12,167 nt of DNA from CAZUMH01 sp964621645 (GCA_964621645.1 CAZUMH010000100.1:1-12167), one strand, 5' to 3'; positions 1-7,376 are shown, counted from the first letter of the stretch. Program-made: numbers and translations. The notes: generated by a model from the sequence alone, not told the origin.

Positions 1-2444
1 GCCTTCTTTATTCCTTCATTTCCTTCAATGTCTTCATAGTATACTTCCAGATCGGCCTCTGCTGTTTCTTCTATTCTAGCGACTTTACCCTTGGTAAAAT
101 AGACCCCCATACCTTTGGCCTGCTCATAAAACTCTTCGTATCCCTTGCCGAAGGATCTTATATCGATATAGTAGATGGTTATATCGGCCAAGGGCAGGGC
201 ACCGAGCAAGAGTTGAGCCTGCTTCAGGGAATACATGCAGCAGACGCGGGAGCAGAGGCGGTTGTCCACGGAACAATCCCGTGATCCGGTGCAGAGGACG
301 AAGGCGATATTGCTCGGCGTCTTCGCGTCGGAAGGCCTGAGGACGGCGTTATAGGGACGGGTCGGTGAAAGAATCCGATCCATCTGCATGGCGTCGATGA
401 CATTAGGGAAGCGTCCGTATCCAAGTTCTGGCTTTTTAGCCGCATCGAAGACTTCAAAACCGGTTGCCAGCAGCACGGTTCCCACTGACAACTGCTTTTT
501 CTCCGGCCGCATCTCGAAGCTGATGGCATCCGCCGGACAGGTGTTGACACATTCCCGGCACTGGGAGCAGCCGCCGCAATCGAGACAGCGGTTCGCTTCC
601 ATGCGGGCTTCCTCCTCGGAAAATCCCTGCTCAAAATCCTTAAAACTCTTCTTCCTTGTTTCAGGGGATTCATACTTCAGCAGCGCGGCCTTTTTTTCTG
701 TCACGCTGCCCCGGTAGCGGGAGACGACATTTTCCTTGTCGACCATATCAAAACGTGAATCGAAATCAACCTCATCAAGATATTCTCCCCTGAGATAACG
801 ATCCAGATAGAACGCTGCTTTTTTCGCGTGACCGATTGTTTCCGTAATACTGGTCGGACCGGTAACGGCGTCACCGCAGGCGAAAATATTGGGAAGGGAT
901 GTCTGCAGTGTCTTCTGCGTCACCGTGATGGTCCCATTGACATTGAGAGCGATATCCTTGCCGAAGGGATTGGTATCAGGGATAAGGCCGATGGCACGGA
1001 TAACAAAATCGGCTTCGATTTCTTTTTTTTCACTCTCGTCACAGACCGGATTGAATCTTCCCTCCGGGTCGAATACAGAAGTGCACCTGACAAACTGAAG
1101 CTGGGCCGGACTCTTTCCGTCTCCCTCTATTGAACGGGGACTCCAGGAAGGAATGATCCTGACGCCTTCCTCTTCAGCCTGCTGGATCTCCCAGTCATGG
1201 GCCGGCATTTCCCCACGACACTCAAGACATACCAGAGTGACCGCGGCAGCCCCCAGCCGTGCGGCACTGCGGGCGCAATCGACGGCCACGTTCCCTCCAC
1301 CGATGACCGCGACTGTTTTACCGGTGAGGTTCGGACGCTTCTTGCCGTTGCACTGTTTCAGAAATGCGAGGGCTTCCTGAACAAATGGGCTCTCCTCACC
1401 CGGAATTGACAGCTTGCGGCCGCCAGTCAGACCAACGGCAAGAATGCCGGCATCGAATCCCTCTTTTTTCAGGGAAGCCAGACTTTCCACCCTCGTATTG
1501 GTTTTGATTTCCACACCCAGAGCGGTGATATTTTTAACGTCTCTGGTGAGGATATCTTTGGGCAGACGATAGGATGGGATACCCCAGCGCATGATTCCGC
1601 CCGGTTCGGAAGAACCTTCGAAAACAGTAACGGAATATCCCTTTCTGCCAAGCCAGAATGCCGCAGCGAGACCGGCCGGTCCTGATCCGATCACCGCCAC
1701 CCGCTTATTGATTTTTTCTTCAGGTGCACCGTATTCCGGCATGGGATGGTCCCCGTAATAACGATCGACCATGAATCGCTTGATGCCTCTGATGGCAACA
1801 TTTCCCTCCAGCTCATCTCTGGAACACTCCCCTTCACACGGGGCGTAACAGGCCCGGCTGAGACAGCCCGGCAGCGGCGCATCCTCAAGATGCTGCCGGA
1901 AGGCCTCTTCATCTTTTCCAGCTCTTACCAGAGAAATATATCCATGGGGTTTCACACCGGCGGGGCAGGTGAAGGTACAGGGAGAAATTCCCGGCGCGGT
2001 AATTATCGCTTTTTTCGGAACAGCTTGGGGGAATGCGATATGCGCAGCCCGTCGGGCAATAAGATCCGAATTAAATTCATCTGGAATCGCAACAGTACAA
2101 ACGGGCTCACATTCCGAGCAGCCGGTGCATTTCGCCGGATCGATGAATGCGGCCTTGCGGGTGAGTCTTACATCAAACTGCCCGGCGGTGTTCCGGGAGA
2201 TGGAATCGACTTCCGAATAAATCATCGTTTCGATATTGGGATGGTTGACGGTTGCCGCCATCTTGGGGGTTGAAATACAGCTGGCGCAGTCCAGGGTTGG
2301 GAAAACTTTACTTAATAGTATCATTTTACCGCCGATACTCGCCTCTTTCTCCACCAGCAATACCTTAAATCCCATGTCGCCCAGGATGAGCGCCGACTCC
2401 ATTCCGGCAACGCCTCCGCCAATAATCATGGCATGATAATTCAT
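1..2444 (-). CDS. HdrA-like flavoprotein with inserted GltD/NfnB-type NAD(P)H module (3' end beyond window)
   Basis: The frame is open from ATG at 2444 to the window edge, giving 814 residues without a stop; the C-terminus is missing. Order of domains: FAD-binding GGGVAG (9-14); the HdrA signature with Cys53/Cys56 followed by a Pro-Lys-Met; a 4Fe-4S set Cys106/109/112/116; a GltD-type N-terminal Fe-S region (Cys156, 160, 194, 199, 203, 207); a second dinucleotide fold GSGPAGLAAA (253-262); a third, NAD(P)-type, GGGNVA (382-387); a GltD FAD motif ACGDAVTGP (522-530); a cysteine cluster (620, 623, 626, 629, 632, 636); then the HdrA C-terminal part with CSRVCCMY (731-738) and FGKGYEEFY (765-773). 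HdrA proteins route electrons through FAD and Fe-S clusters, often by flavin-based bifurcation. The GltD module implies NAD(P)H as donor or acceptor (inference). The start overlaps the mvhD-like stop as ATGA; AGGAG at 2457-2461 lies 12 nt upstream, so expression is probably translationally coupled. HdrB/HdrC partners, if any, lie outside the window. Confidence 0.9.
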   Translation of the reverse strand, partial: MNYHAMIIGGGVAGMESALILGDMGFKVLLVEKEASIGGKMILLSKVFPTLDCASCISTPKMAATVNHPNIETMIYSEVDSISRNTAGQFDVRLTRKAAFIDPAKCTGCSECEPVCTVAIPDEFNSDLIARRAAHIAFPQAVPKKAIITAPGISPCTFTCPAGVKPHGYISLVRAGKDEEAFRQHLEDAPLPGCLSRACYAPCEGECSRDELEGNVAIRGIKRFMVDRYYGDHPMPEYGAPEEKINKRVAVIGSGPAGLAAAFWLGRKGYSVTVFEGSSEPGGIMRWGIPSYRLPKDILTRDVKNITALGVEIKTNTRVESLASLKKEGFDAGILAVGLTGGRKLSIPGEESPFVQEALAFLKQCNGKKRPNLTGKTVAVIGGGNVAVDCARSAARLGAAAVTLVCLECRGEMPAHDWEIQQAEEEGVRIIPSWSPRSIEGDGKSPAQLQFVRCTSVFDPEGRFNPVCDESEKKEIEADFVIRAIGLIPDTNPFGKDIALNVNGTITVTQKTLQTSLPNIFACGDAVTGPTSITETIGHAKKAAFYLDRYLRGEYLDEVDFDSRFDMVDKENVVSRYRGSVTEKKAALLKYESPETRKKSFKDFEQGFSEEEARMEANRCLDCGGCSQCRECVNTCPADAISFEMRPEKKQLSVGTVLLATGFEVFDAAKKPELGYGRFPNVIDAMQMDRILSPTRPYNAVLRPSDAKTPSNIAFVLCTGSRDCSVDNRLCSRVCCMYSLKQAQLLLGALPLADITIYYIDIRSFGKGYEEFYEQAKGMGVYFTKGKVARIEETAEADLEVYYEDIEGNEGIKK

Positions 2445-2872
2445 GATCGGGTATTACTCCTCAATTCATTCAACGAGCTGTGAAATTTCTTCATGTAGGA
2501 AACGAATGATTCAGCACAGACCGAACAAATTGCCGCCATTTTCAGCCGTTCAGGTTCATAACCATGCTTTTGGATCAATTTCTGCGCCTTTTCCACCATC
2601 TTTCCGGTACGTTCCGTGCAATTTGGAAGGTAGGCGCAGTCCGTTCCATCCGCCGCAATGAAGACACCGTCAAATCCCGCCTCTAAAGCATGGAGAATCC
2701 AGCTGGGATTGATCCCGCTGGAGCAGGGCACCGAGATTACCTGGACATCCGTTGGATAATCCATATGCGTGCTGCCCGCCAGGTCAATGCCCGGATCCGA
2801 GATCAGCTCGGTGGAAAATACCAGTATCTTCGGACCGCCGGCGGATTCTTTCAATCCTGTTTTAGAAGCCAT
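2441..2872 (-). CDS. MvhD/FlpD-like iron-sulfur electron-transfer subunit, divergent cysteines
   Basis: This 143-residue protein matches the MvhD/FlpD family (hydrogenase iron-sulfur subunit), which carries electrons between a hydrogenase or dehydrogenase and HdrA. The family core is visible: PCSSGINPSWILHALEAGFD (49-68), resembling the usual CSGR-hydrophobic-EGADGV segment, and TDCAY (77-81), resembling GDCHY. It departs from the family in its ligands. The usual N-terminal Cys pair is replaced by a Ser/Thr-containing stretch near residues 20-25. The Gly-Cys-His-Pro part of the second motif is AADG. There are instead cysteines at 85, 116 and 119, the last two as a CxxC near the C-terminus. 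Its ATG directly follows the tusA-like stop, and its own stop overlaps the hdrA start, so the three proteins are probably made together. The [2Fe-2S] cluster of the family may be absent or differently held. Confidence 0.85.
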   Translation of the reverse strand: MASKTGLKESAGGPKILVFSTELISDPGIDLAGSTHMDYPTDVQVISVPCSSGINPSWILHALEAGFDGVFIAADGTDCAYLPNCTERTGKMVEKAQKLIQKHGYEPERLKMAAICSVCAESFVSYMKKFHSSLNELRSNTRS

Positions 2873-3127
2873 TTACTTGCCCTTTTTGACAAAAATCCGC
2901 CAGTGACTGGCCTCCTGTACTGTTCCGAGAAATTCATGCCCGACCTTTTTGGCCCAGAGAGGAATGTCCTCGGTGGTTCCTTCATCGGAAGAGAGGACTT
3001 CCATGACATCGCCAATAGCAAGGGAAGCAATACCGCGCTTTGCCTCAAGAAGCGGACCCGGACAGGCTGTGCCCCTGGCATCAACAGTCTTTTCCACAGT
3101 CAGATTTTTCAATTCATCTGGATTCAT
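2873..3127 (-). CDS. TusA-family sulfur carrier protein
   Basis: This 84-residue protein belongs to the TusA/SirA-like family. The diagnostic motif CPGPLLEAK lies at 22-30, with Cys22 the expected persulfide-carrying residue, followed by a core with GDVMEVLSSDEGT (39-51). The end, with a Trp-Ala-Lys-Lys-Val-Gly-His segment (58-64), resembles TusA-like proteins of anaerobes that sit next to Hdr genes more than the tRNA-thiolation TusA of enterobacteria. TusA proteins accept sulfur as a persulfide and hand it to DsrE-type proteins or biosynthetic enzymes. Start choice is supported by AAGGAG 8 nt upstream of ATG 3127. It lies 34 bp after the ArsR-type gene and abuts the mvhD-like gene without a gap. 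Its partners here are probably the DsrE2-like protein and the HdrA-like flavoprotein (inference). Confidence 0.9.
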   Translation of the reverse strand: MNPDELKNLTVEKTVDARGTACPGPLLEAKRGIASLAIGDVMEVLSSDEGTTEDIPLWAKKVGHEFLGTVQEASHWRIFVKKGK

Positions 3128-3161
3128 CGTAGGATCTCCTTTCTTTTAACTGATACAGCAA

Positions 3162-3488
3162 TCATTTTTTGGCTATGCCGCTGGTGAAATTACCATACTC
3201 ACGTAAAATATCAAGCATCTCTCTGCGAACACGATCACAGCACTCTGCTAATGTCAAAGAAGTCAGTCTGTAGTAAACAGTTTGCGCCTCTTTCCTGGCC
3301 ATTACCAGACCCCGGTCCCGCATCAAACGAAGATGTTGAGAAGTATTCTGCATGCTGATATCCAGACTCTCGGCCAATTCTCCCACAGTCTTTTCTCCCT
3401 TGCCTAAAAGTTCTACGATCATCAAGCGCTTGGGGTGAGCGAGAGTACTCAGCATTTGGGCGTACAGTTCAAAATCCTTTTCATTCAT
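3162..3488 (-). CDS. ArsR-family winged-helix transcriptional regulator
   Basis: This 108-residue protein is the usual size for ArsR/SmtB regulators. The HTH spans about 34-60: VGELAESLDISMQNTSQHLR (35-54), then a wing with KEAQTVYYRL (66-75). The classic ELCVCDL arsenite/metal site in the recognition-helix region is absent; that place reads TVGELAESL. The only cysteines are an adjacent pair, Cys83-Cys84, at the start of the C-terminal dimerisation helix. ArsR proteins with cysteines rather than metal sites (BigR, SqrR, YgaV) sense persulfides, so a sulfur or redox signal is plausible; those proteins use two separated cysteines, so the mechanism is not established here. The Shine-Dalgarno GGGAGG precedes ATG 3488 closely. 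It is the second gene of the operon, consistent with autoregulation at the promoter near 4100. Confidence 0.92.
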   Translation of the reverse strand: MNEKDFELYAQMLSTLAHPKRLMIVELLGKGEKTVGELAESLDISMQNTSQHLRLMRDRGLVMARKEAQTVYYRLTSLTLAECCDRVRREMLDILREYGNFTSGIAKK

Positions 3489-3520
3489 GATTCCTCCCTC
3501 TCTTTAGTGAACATATCCTC

Positions 3521-4027
3521 TCATATAAAAAGAGTCGTGTTATAACGATCGGCACTGTCGAGGAATGTTGCGACACCGCCGAAATCAACACCGTCTATAA
3601 GTTCTTCTTTCCGAATACCCATAATATTCATCGACATTTCACAAATGGTTAATTTCACTCCCAATGCTTGTGCCGAATCAATAAGATTTTCCAGACTCAT
3701 GACATTCTTTTTCGCCATTTCCTTTTTTAAAATAAACGTTCCCATGCCGCCCATGTTCATATTTGACAGTTTCAATTTCCTGGAACCGCGGGGCATCATC
3801 CATCCGAACATTTTCTCGACGAGAGATTTCTTATCGGCAAGTGCGGCGGGACGATCTTTTCGGAGCACGTTTACACCCCAGAAAGTAAAGAACATGTGTA
3901 CTTCCATATCCATGGCCATTGCGCCATTGGCGATGATAAAAGCTGCCAGAATTTTGTCTAAGTCTCCGGAAAAAACAACCATTGTTACTCCGGATTTCCT
4001 TTCAGTTTCTTGAGATTTTGTATCCAT
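3521..4027 (-). CDS. DsrE2-like (DsrE/DsrF/DrsH superfamily) sulfur-transfer protein
   Basis: This 168-residue protein resembles the DsrE2 branch of the DsrE superfamily. Features seen: an N-terminal beta strand TMVVFSGDLDKILAAFIIAN (15-34), the segment MEVHMFFTFWGVNVLRK (41-57) typical of DsrE2, and the ICEMSMNIMGI block (128-138) with the only cysteine, Cys129, at the conserved active position. Such proteins bind sulfur at this cysteine and exchange it with TusA and rhodaneses in sulfur-oxidising and other prokaryotes. The middle is rich in Met and Gly (89-96). No signal peptide or clear membrane helix is seen apart from the hydrophobic strand regions, so I expect a cytoplasmic or membrane-associated protein. 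AAGGA lies 8 nt before ATG 4027. It is the first gene of the operon, directly behind the strong promoter, with 32 bp to the regulator gene. Confidence 0.88.
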   Translation of the reverse strand: MDTKSQETERKSGVTMVVFSGDLDKILAAFIIANGAMAMDMEVHMFFTFWGVNVLRKDRPAALADKKSLVEKMFGWMMPRGSRKLKLSNMNMGGMGTFILKKEMAKKNVMSLENLIDSAQALGVKLTICEMSMNIMGIRKEELIDGVDFGGVATFLDSADRYNTTLFI

Positions 4028-4086
4028 TGGTGTATTCCTTCTTTTGTAATTTGCATACTTTCGAAATCATGAAATTTTTTGATTGC

Positions 4087-4098
4087 TTAATATATTAA
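4087..4098. promoter_or_regulatory. Palindrome over the -10 element, candidate ArsR-type operator
   Basis: TTAATATATTAA is a perfect 12-bp palindrome that contains the -10 hexamer of the operon promoter. Dimeric ArsR regulators bind AT-rich palindromes at or near their own promoters. The link to the regulator encoded at 3162-3488 is inferred from position alone. Confidence 0.45.
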
Positions 4099-4117
4099 CT
4101 TCAGTAATCCATGTCAA
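4089..4117 (-). promoter_or_regulatory. Sigma-70-type promoter of the dsrE2-arsR-tusA-mvhD-hdrA operon
   Basis: On the minus strand the -35 element TTGACA (4117-4112) is perfect. After a 17-nt spacer comes TATATT (4094-4089), one mismatch from TATAAT. Transcription would start near 4082, giving a 5' leader of about 55 nt before the dsrE2-like gene. Confidence 0.75.
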
Positions 4118-4142
4118 GTCTTTTTCGACAACAATCAAAAAA

Positions 4143-4158
4143 AGTGAAAAACTTCACT
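4143..4158. promoter_or_regulatory. Short palindrome AGTGAA-N4-TTCACT in the divergent intergenic region
   Basis: Perfect 6-bp arms around a 4-nt centre lie between the operon promoter and the start of the Asp-box protein gene. It could be an operator serving either direction. No clear sigma-70 promoter for the plus-strand gene was found in the remaining bases up to 4266. Confidence 0.25.
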
Positions 4159-4266
4159 GAACAGATTTTATCTTGTTAATCAGCGTCGGAATCATTAAGT
4201 TTAAAATCAAAATATCCCGGTCTTATCCTGATTTCCTCTATCCAAATAGCCAAGAGAGGTTTTGCG

Positions 4267-7200
4267 ATGAAACGCCCCTTGTCTTTTTCAATCGTCCTTT
4301 TTATCGGTCTATTACTGCTCACCAGATCTTATCCCGCCTTCAGCCAGCTTTATGCCGAACAGGCAAGTAAGCTATTTTCACATCTCTCCTACCGCTGTGT
4401 GGGACCGACCCGCGGCGGGCGGGTCACCGCCGTTGCTGGAGTCCCCTCCAGGCCGGGAACAATTTACCTTGGTGCCACCGGAGGCGGTGTCTGGAAAAGT
4501 GTTGATTACGGCCAATCCTGGCAGAATGTCTCGGATGGATACTTCCAGAGCCCTTCCATAGGATCCATACGGGTTGCTCCTTCCAATCCGGATATAGTCT
4601 ATGTCGGCACCGGATCAGACGGATTGCGCAGCAACGTCATCGCCGGCTGCGGCGTGTATAAATCAACCGACGGGGGACGCACCTGGAACTGGCTGGGACT
4701 GAAGGAAACCATGCACATTGGAGCAGTGCTGATCCATCCGGAAGATTCCGATATCGTCTATGTAGCCGCCATCGGGGAGGCATTCAAACCCACGCCCCAG
4801 CGGGGTGTGTATCGCACCCAGGATGGCGGACAGTCATGGGAAAAAGTGCTTTTTATCTCGGATAGTACCGGTATCGTCGATCTGGAATTCGCTCCGGATA
4901 ATCCGGATGAGATCTACGCTTCTGCCTGGCGGGCTGAACGGAAGCCCTGGACGATCATCAGCGGAGGAAGAGAGGGAGGGATTTATAAATCGGATGACGG
5001 CGGCGGCGCCTGGCATAAACTCAGCAATGGACTGCCGCGGGGACTTTTAGGAAAGAGCGATCTTGCCGTTTCGGCCGCCGATCCTGAGAGGGTGTACGCG
5101 CTGGTCGAGGCCCCCGCCGGAGAGGGTGGTCTTTACCGATCGGATGACCGGGGCCGAACCTTCCGGCTGATCTCGGACTACCGCCCTCTGCTGGCCCGTC
5201 CCTTCTATTACTGTAACGTGGACGCCGATCCCATGAATGCCGACCTTGTCTACGTTAACGCGGAAGGATTCTTCCGATCGGAGGACGGGGGAAAATCATG
5301 GCAGCGGCGCTCCACACCTCATGGTGACAACCATGATATGTGGATTAATCCTCATGATTCGGATCTTTTTATCCAGTCCAATGACGGCGGCGCCAACGTT
5401 ACCCGCGACGGCGGCCGCACCTGGTCCACCCAGATGAATCAGCCCACCGCTGAACTCTACCAGGTGAACGTGGATGACGACTTCCCCTACTGGCTCTATG
5501 CCGGCCAGCAGGACGCCAGCACCATCAAGGTCCCCAGTCTGCCACTCTCTGGATCCATTACCGGCCAGCCGGGGTACTGGCGTTCCATCGGCGGCTGTGA
5601 GACCGGACCGGCGGTTCCCAAGCCCGGTGATCCGGATATTGTTTATGCCAGCTGCAAGGGAAGGTTCGGCGTATATAATTTCAGAACCGGTCAGGAAAAG
5701 CAGTATTACGTGGGGGCTGTGGATATGTACGGTCACAATCCCAAGGATCTCAGGTACCGGTTTCAGCGGGTGGCGCCGATACTCGTTTCACCATACGATC
5801 CCGACCTGGTGTATCACGCCTCTCAGTTTCTGCATCGTACCAGGGACGGCGGGATCACCTGGGAAACCATCTCTCCCGACCTTACGGCTAATCCACGGGA
5901 AGCTCAGGTTTTTTCCGGCGGTCCCATCACCAGGGATATCACTGGGGAGGAAGTATACAGCACCATTTACGCCCTGGCCGAATCACCTCTCGTCCAGGGT
6001 GTAATCTGGACCGGCTCCAACGACGGACTTGTCTATGTTACCCGGGACGGCGGAGCCCACTGGCTCAATGTCACCCCCTCGGATCTGCCTCCGGGCGGAC
6101 GGGTTCAGACCGTGGAAGCCTCTCCCCATGATCCGGCCCGGGCCTATATCGCCGTCTACCGCTACCTCCTGGGTGACTGGAAGCCCTATATCTATCGGAC
6201 GGACAATTACGGCGACAGCTGGTCGGTGCTTAGCGGGGACGGGAGCGGTATCCCTGCGGATTGCCCCGCCAGGGTGGTGCGGGAGGATCCTGTTCGTCCG
6301 GGACTGCTCTACTCCGGCACGGAACGGGGCATGTTCATTTCCTTCGATGACGGCGGCTCCTGGATACCGTTTCAGAGAAATCTGCCTGTTACTCCCGTGA
6401 CCGACATTAAAATATTCCGGGATGATCTGATTCTTTCCACCATGGGCAGATCTTTCTGGATTATGGATGATATTACTTCCCTCCGGGAAATGGATGCCGG
6501 CCTGGTTAATAAGAGGGTTAAACTGCTCACACCCCGTGACGCATTTCGTCTCCGCTACCGCTCCTGGGAGACAGGATCGGTACCCGTCTTCCCCCCTGCG
6601 GGAGTCATGCTGGAGTACTGGCTTAAGGATAATGAGCAGGCTGAGATGACGCTGGATATTCTGGATAGCGCGGGGACGCTGATCCGCCGCTTCAGCAGCC
6701 AGAGAGCGAAACCGGAAAAGAAGACTCCTCCTCTTTCGACATCCACCATCTTCTCTTTGCAGGAGTATGGTACCAGCAGGCTGTCTTTGGATCAGGGCAT
6801 GCATCGAGTCGTCTGGGATATGCGCCACCCGGGTGCCTATTCAGAGAGATTGGCCGGCCGCGGCAGCCGGGGCCCATTGGTGTCACCGGGAATCTATACA
6901 GCCCGTTTACGATTTGAGAATACCGAACATACGGTCGTCTTTCGAATCCTCATGGATCCCCGCGTCGCCGAGAGCGGCGTGACCATGGCCGATCTGCGGG
7001 AGCAGGAATCTCTATCTCTTCGCATCAGGGACGTCCTCAGCCGGGCCCGTCTGGCCAGCGCGGTCATTAAACAAAAATTGAAAGATCTGGTCGGTGAGAA
7101 AGCCTTATCCAGAGAAGAACAAAAGAGGAATGAACTTCTGAGCTCACTGGAAGAAAGGCTGGAAACGCGGGATGATATCGCCTATCCCACCCCCATGCTT

Positions 7201-7329
7201 ATCGATCAGATTTCCTATTTGGCCGGGATGCTTGACCGGGCCGATCAGCGCCCGGGAAAGGATGCCTGGGAACGCTATGAGGAGCTGAATAAAGAACTTG
7301 AGAGGATTATCGCCGCTGTATCACAGTAA
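4267..7329 (+). CDS. Large secreted Asp-box (BNR/VPS10-sortilin-like) beta-propeller protein
   Basis: This 1020-residue protein starts with a signal peptide (Lys-Arg, hydrophobic 8-18, likely cleavage near residue 26). It opens with the family hallmark CVGPTRGGRVTAVAGVP (44-60) and ATGGGVWKS (70-78). Asp-box motifs (S/T-x-D-x-G-x-x-W and variants) recur near 78, 133, 184, 242, 292, 338, 379, 525, 592, 645 and 692, pointing to two multi-bladed propellers. PHGDNHDMWINP (351-362) and QPTAELYQVNVDDDFPY (392-408) are also family-typical. From about 750 the repeats stop; a region with a predicted Ig-like stretch (WDMRHPG near 850) and a charged helical tail follow. Proteins of this type are often named glycosyl hydrolase or sortilin-like, but no enzymatic activity is clear; binding or sensing in the periplasm or at the surface is likely. 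GAGAGG lies 7 nt before ATG 4267. The gene is monocistronic and divergent from the sulfur operon. Confidence 0.9.
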   Translation: MKRPLSFSIVLFIGLLLLTRSYPAFSQLYAEQASKLFSHLSYRCVGPTRGGRVTAVAGVPSRPGTIYLGATGGGVWKSVDYGQSWQNVSDGYFQSPSIGSIRVAPSNPDIVYVGTGSDGLRSNVIAGCGVYKSTDGGRTWNWLGLKETMHIGAVLIHPEDSDIVYVAAIGEAFKPTPQRGVYRTQDGGQSWEKVLFISDSTGIVDLEFAPDNPDEIYASAWRAERKPWTIISGGREGGIYKSDDGGGAWHKLSNGLPRGLLGKSDLAVSAADPERVYALVEAPAGEGGLYRSDDRGRTFRLISDYRPLLARPFYYCNVDADPMNADLVYVNAEGFFRSEDGGKSWQRRSTPHGDNHDMWINPHDSDLFIQSNDGGANVTRDGGRTWSTQMNQPTAELYQVNVDDDFPYWLYAGQQDASTIKVPSLPLSGSITGQPGYWRSIGGCETGPAVPKPGDPDIVYASCKGRFGVYNFRTGQEKQYYVGAVDMYGHNPKDLRYRFQRVAPILVSPYDPDLVYHASQFLHRTRDGGITWETISPDLTANPREAQVFSGGPITRDITGEEVYSTIYALAESPLVQGVIWTGSNDGLVYVTRDGGAHWLNVTPSDLPPGGRVQTVEASPHDPARAYIAVYRYLLGDWKPYIYRTDNYGDSWSVLSGDGSGIPADCPARVVREDPVRPGLLYSGTERGMFISFDDGGSWIPFQRNLPVTPVTDIKIFRDDLILSTMGRSFWIMDDITSLREMDAGLVNKRVKLLTPRDAFRLRYRSWETGSVPVFPPAGVMLEYWLKDNEQAEMTLDILDSAGTLIRRFSSQRAKPEKKTPPLSTSTIFSLQEYGTSRLSLDQGMHRVVWDMRHPGAYSERLAGRGSRGPLVSPGIYTARLRFENTEHTVVFRILMDPRVAESGVTMADLREQESLSLRIRDVLSRARLASAVIKQKLKDLVGEKALSREEQKRNELLSSLEERLETRDDIAYPTPMLIDQISYLAGMLDRADQRPGKDAWERYEELNKELERIIAAVSQ

Positions 7330-7332
7330 AGG

Positions 7333-7376
7333 GACAGGGGTGGGCGTCAATCCGCCCACCCCCGCTGTCTATTTTT
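7333..7376 (+). terminator. Intrinsic terminator after the Asp-box protein gene
   Basis: A GC-rich hairpin (GGGGTGGGCG / CGCCCACCCC around TCAATC), extended by GACAG/CTGTC with a small bulge, is followed by ATTTTTA. It begins 3 nt after the stop codon. The minus strand lacks a strong T run, so it may serve the convergent serine hydrolase gene only weakly. Confidence 0.85.

Larger units (their letters stand above)
4075..4142. repeat. 11-bp inverted repeat flanking the operon promoter
   Basis: TTTTTTGATTG at 4075-4085 is the exact reverse complement of CAATCAAAAAA at 4132-4142. The arms bracket both promoter hexamers, one at the expected transcription start and one upstream of the -35. They could be paired protein-binding sites; chance is possible because the arms end in A/T runs. 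Confidence 0.4.

Noticed and set aside
1746..2273. A 175-codon plus-strand frame opposite the HdrA-like gene
   Set aside because: The opposite strand encodes well-conserved HdrA/GltD motifs without interruption; this frame has no recognisable domain.
224..2444. Possible frameshift or fragmentation of the flavoprotein gene, since short minus-strand frames occur at 224-673, 1469-1651 and 1691-1912
   Set aside because: Translation from ATG 2444 in one frame to the window edge gives a continuous 814-residue protein with all HdrA and GltD motifs; the short frames are in other registers.
2690..3187. A 165-codon plus-strand frame across the mvhD-like and tusA-like genes
   Set aside because: It spans two confidently identified minus-strand genes and has no motif of its own.
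5983..6828. A 281-codon minus-strand frame opposite the Asp-box protein gene
   Set aside because: It is the antisense shadow of a clear family protein, has a composition rich in Arg, Pro and Gly, and shows no domain, signal peptide or ribosome binding site.
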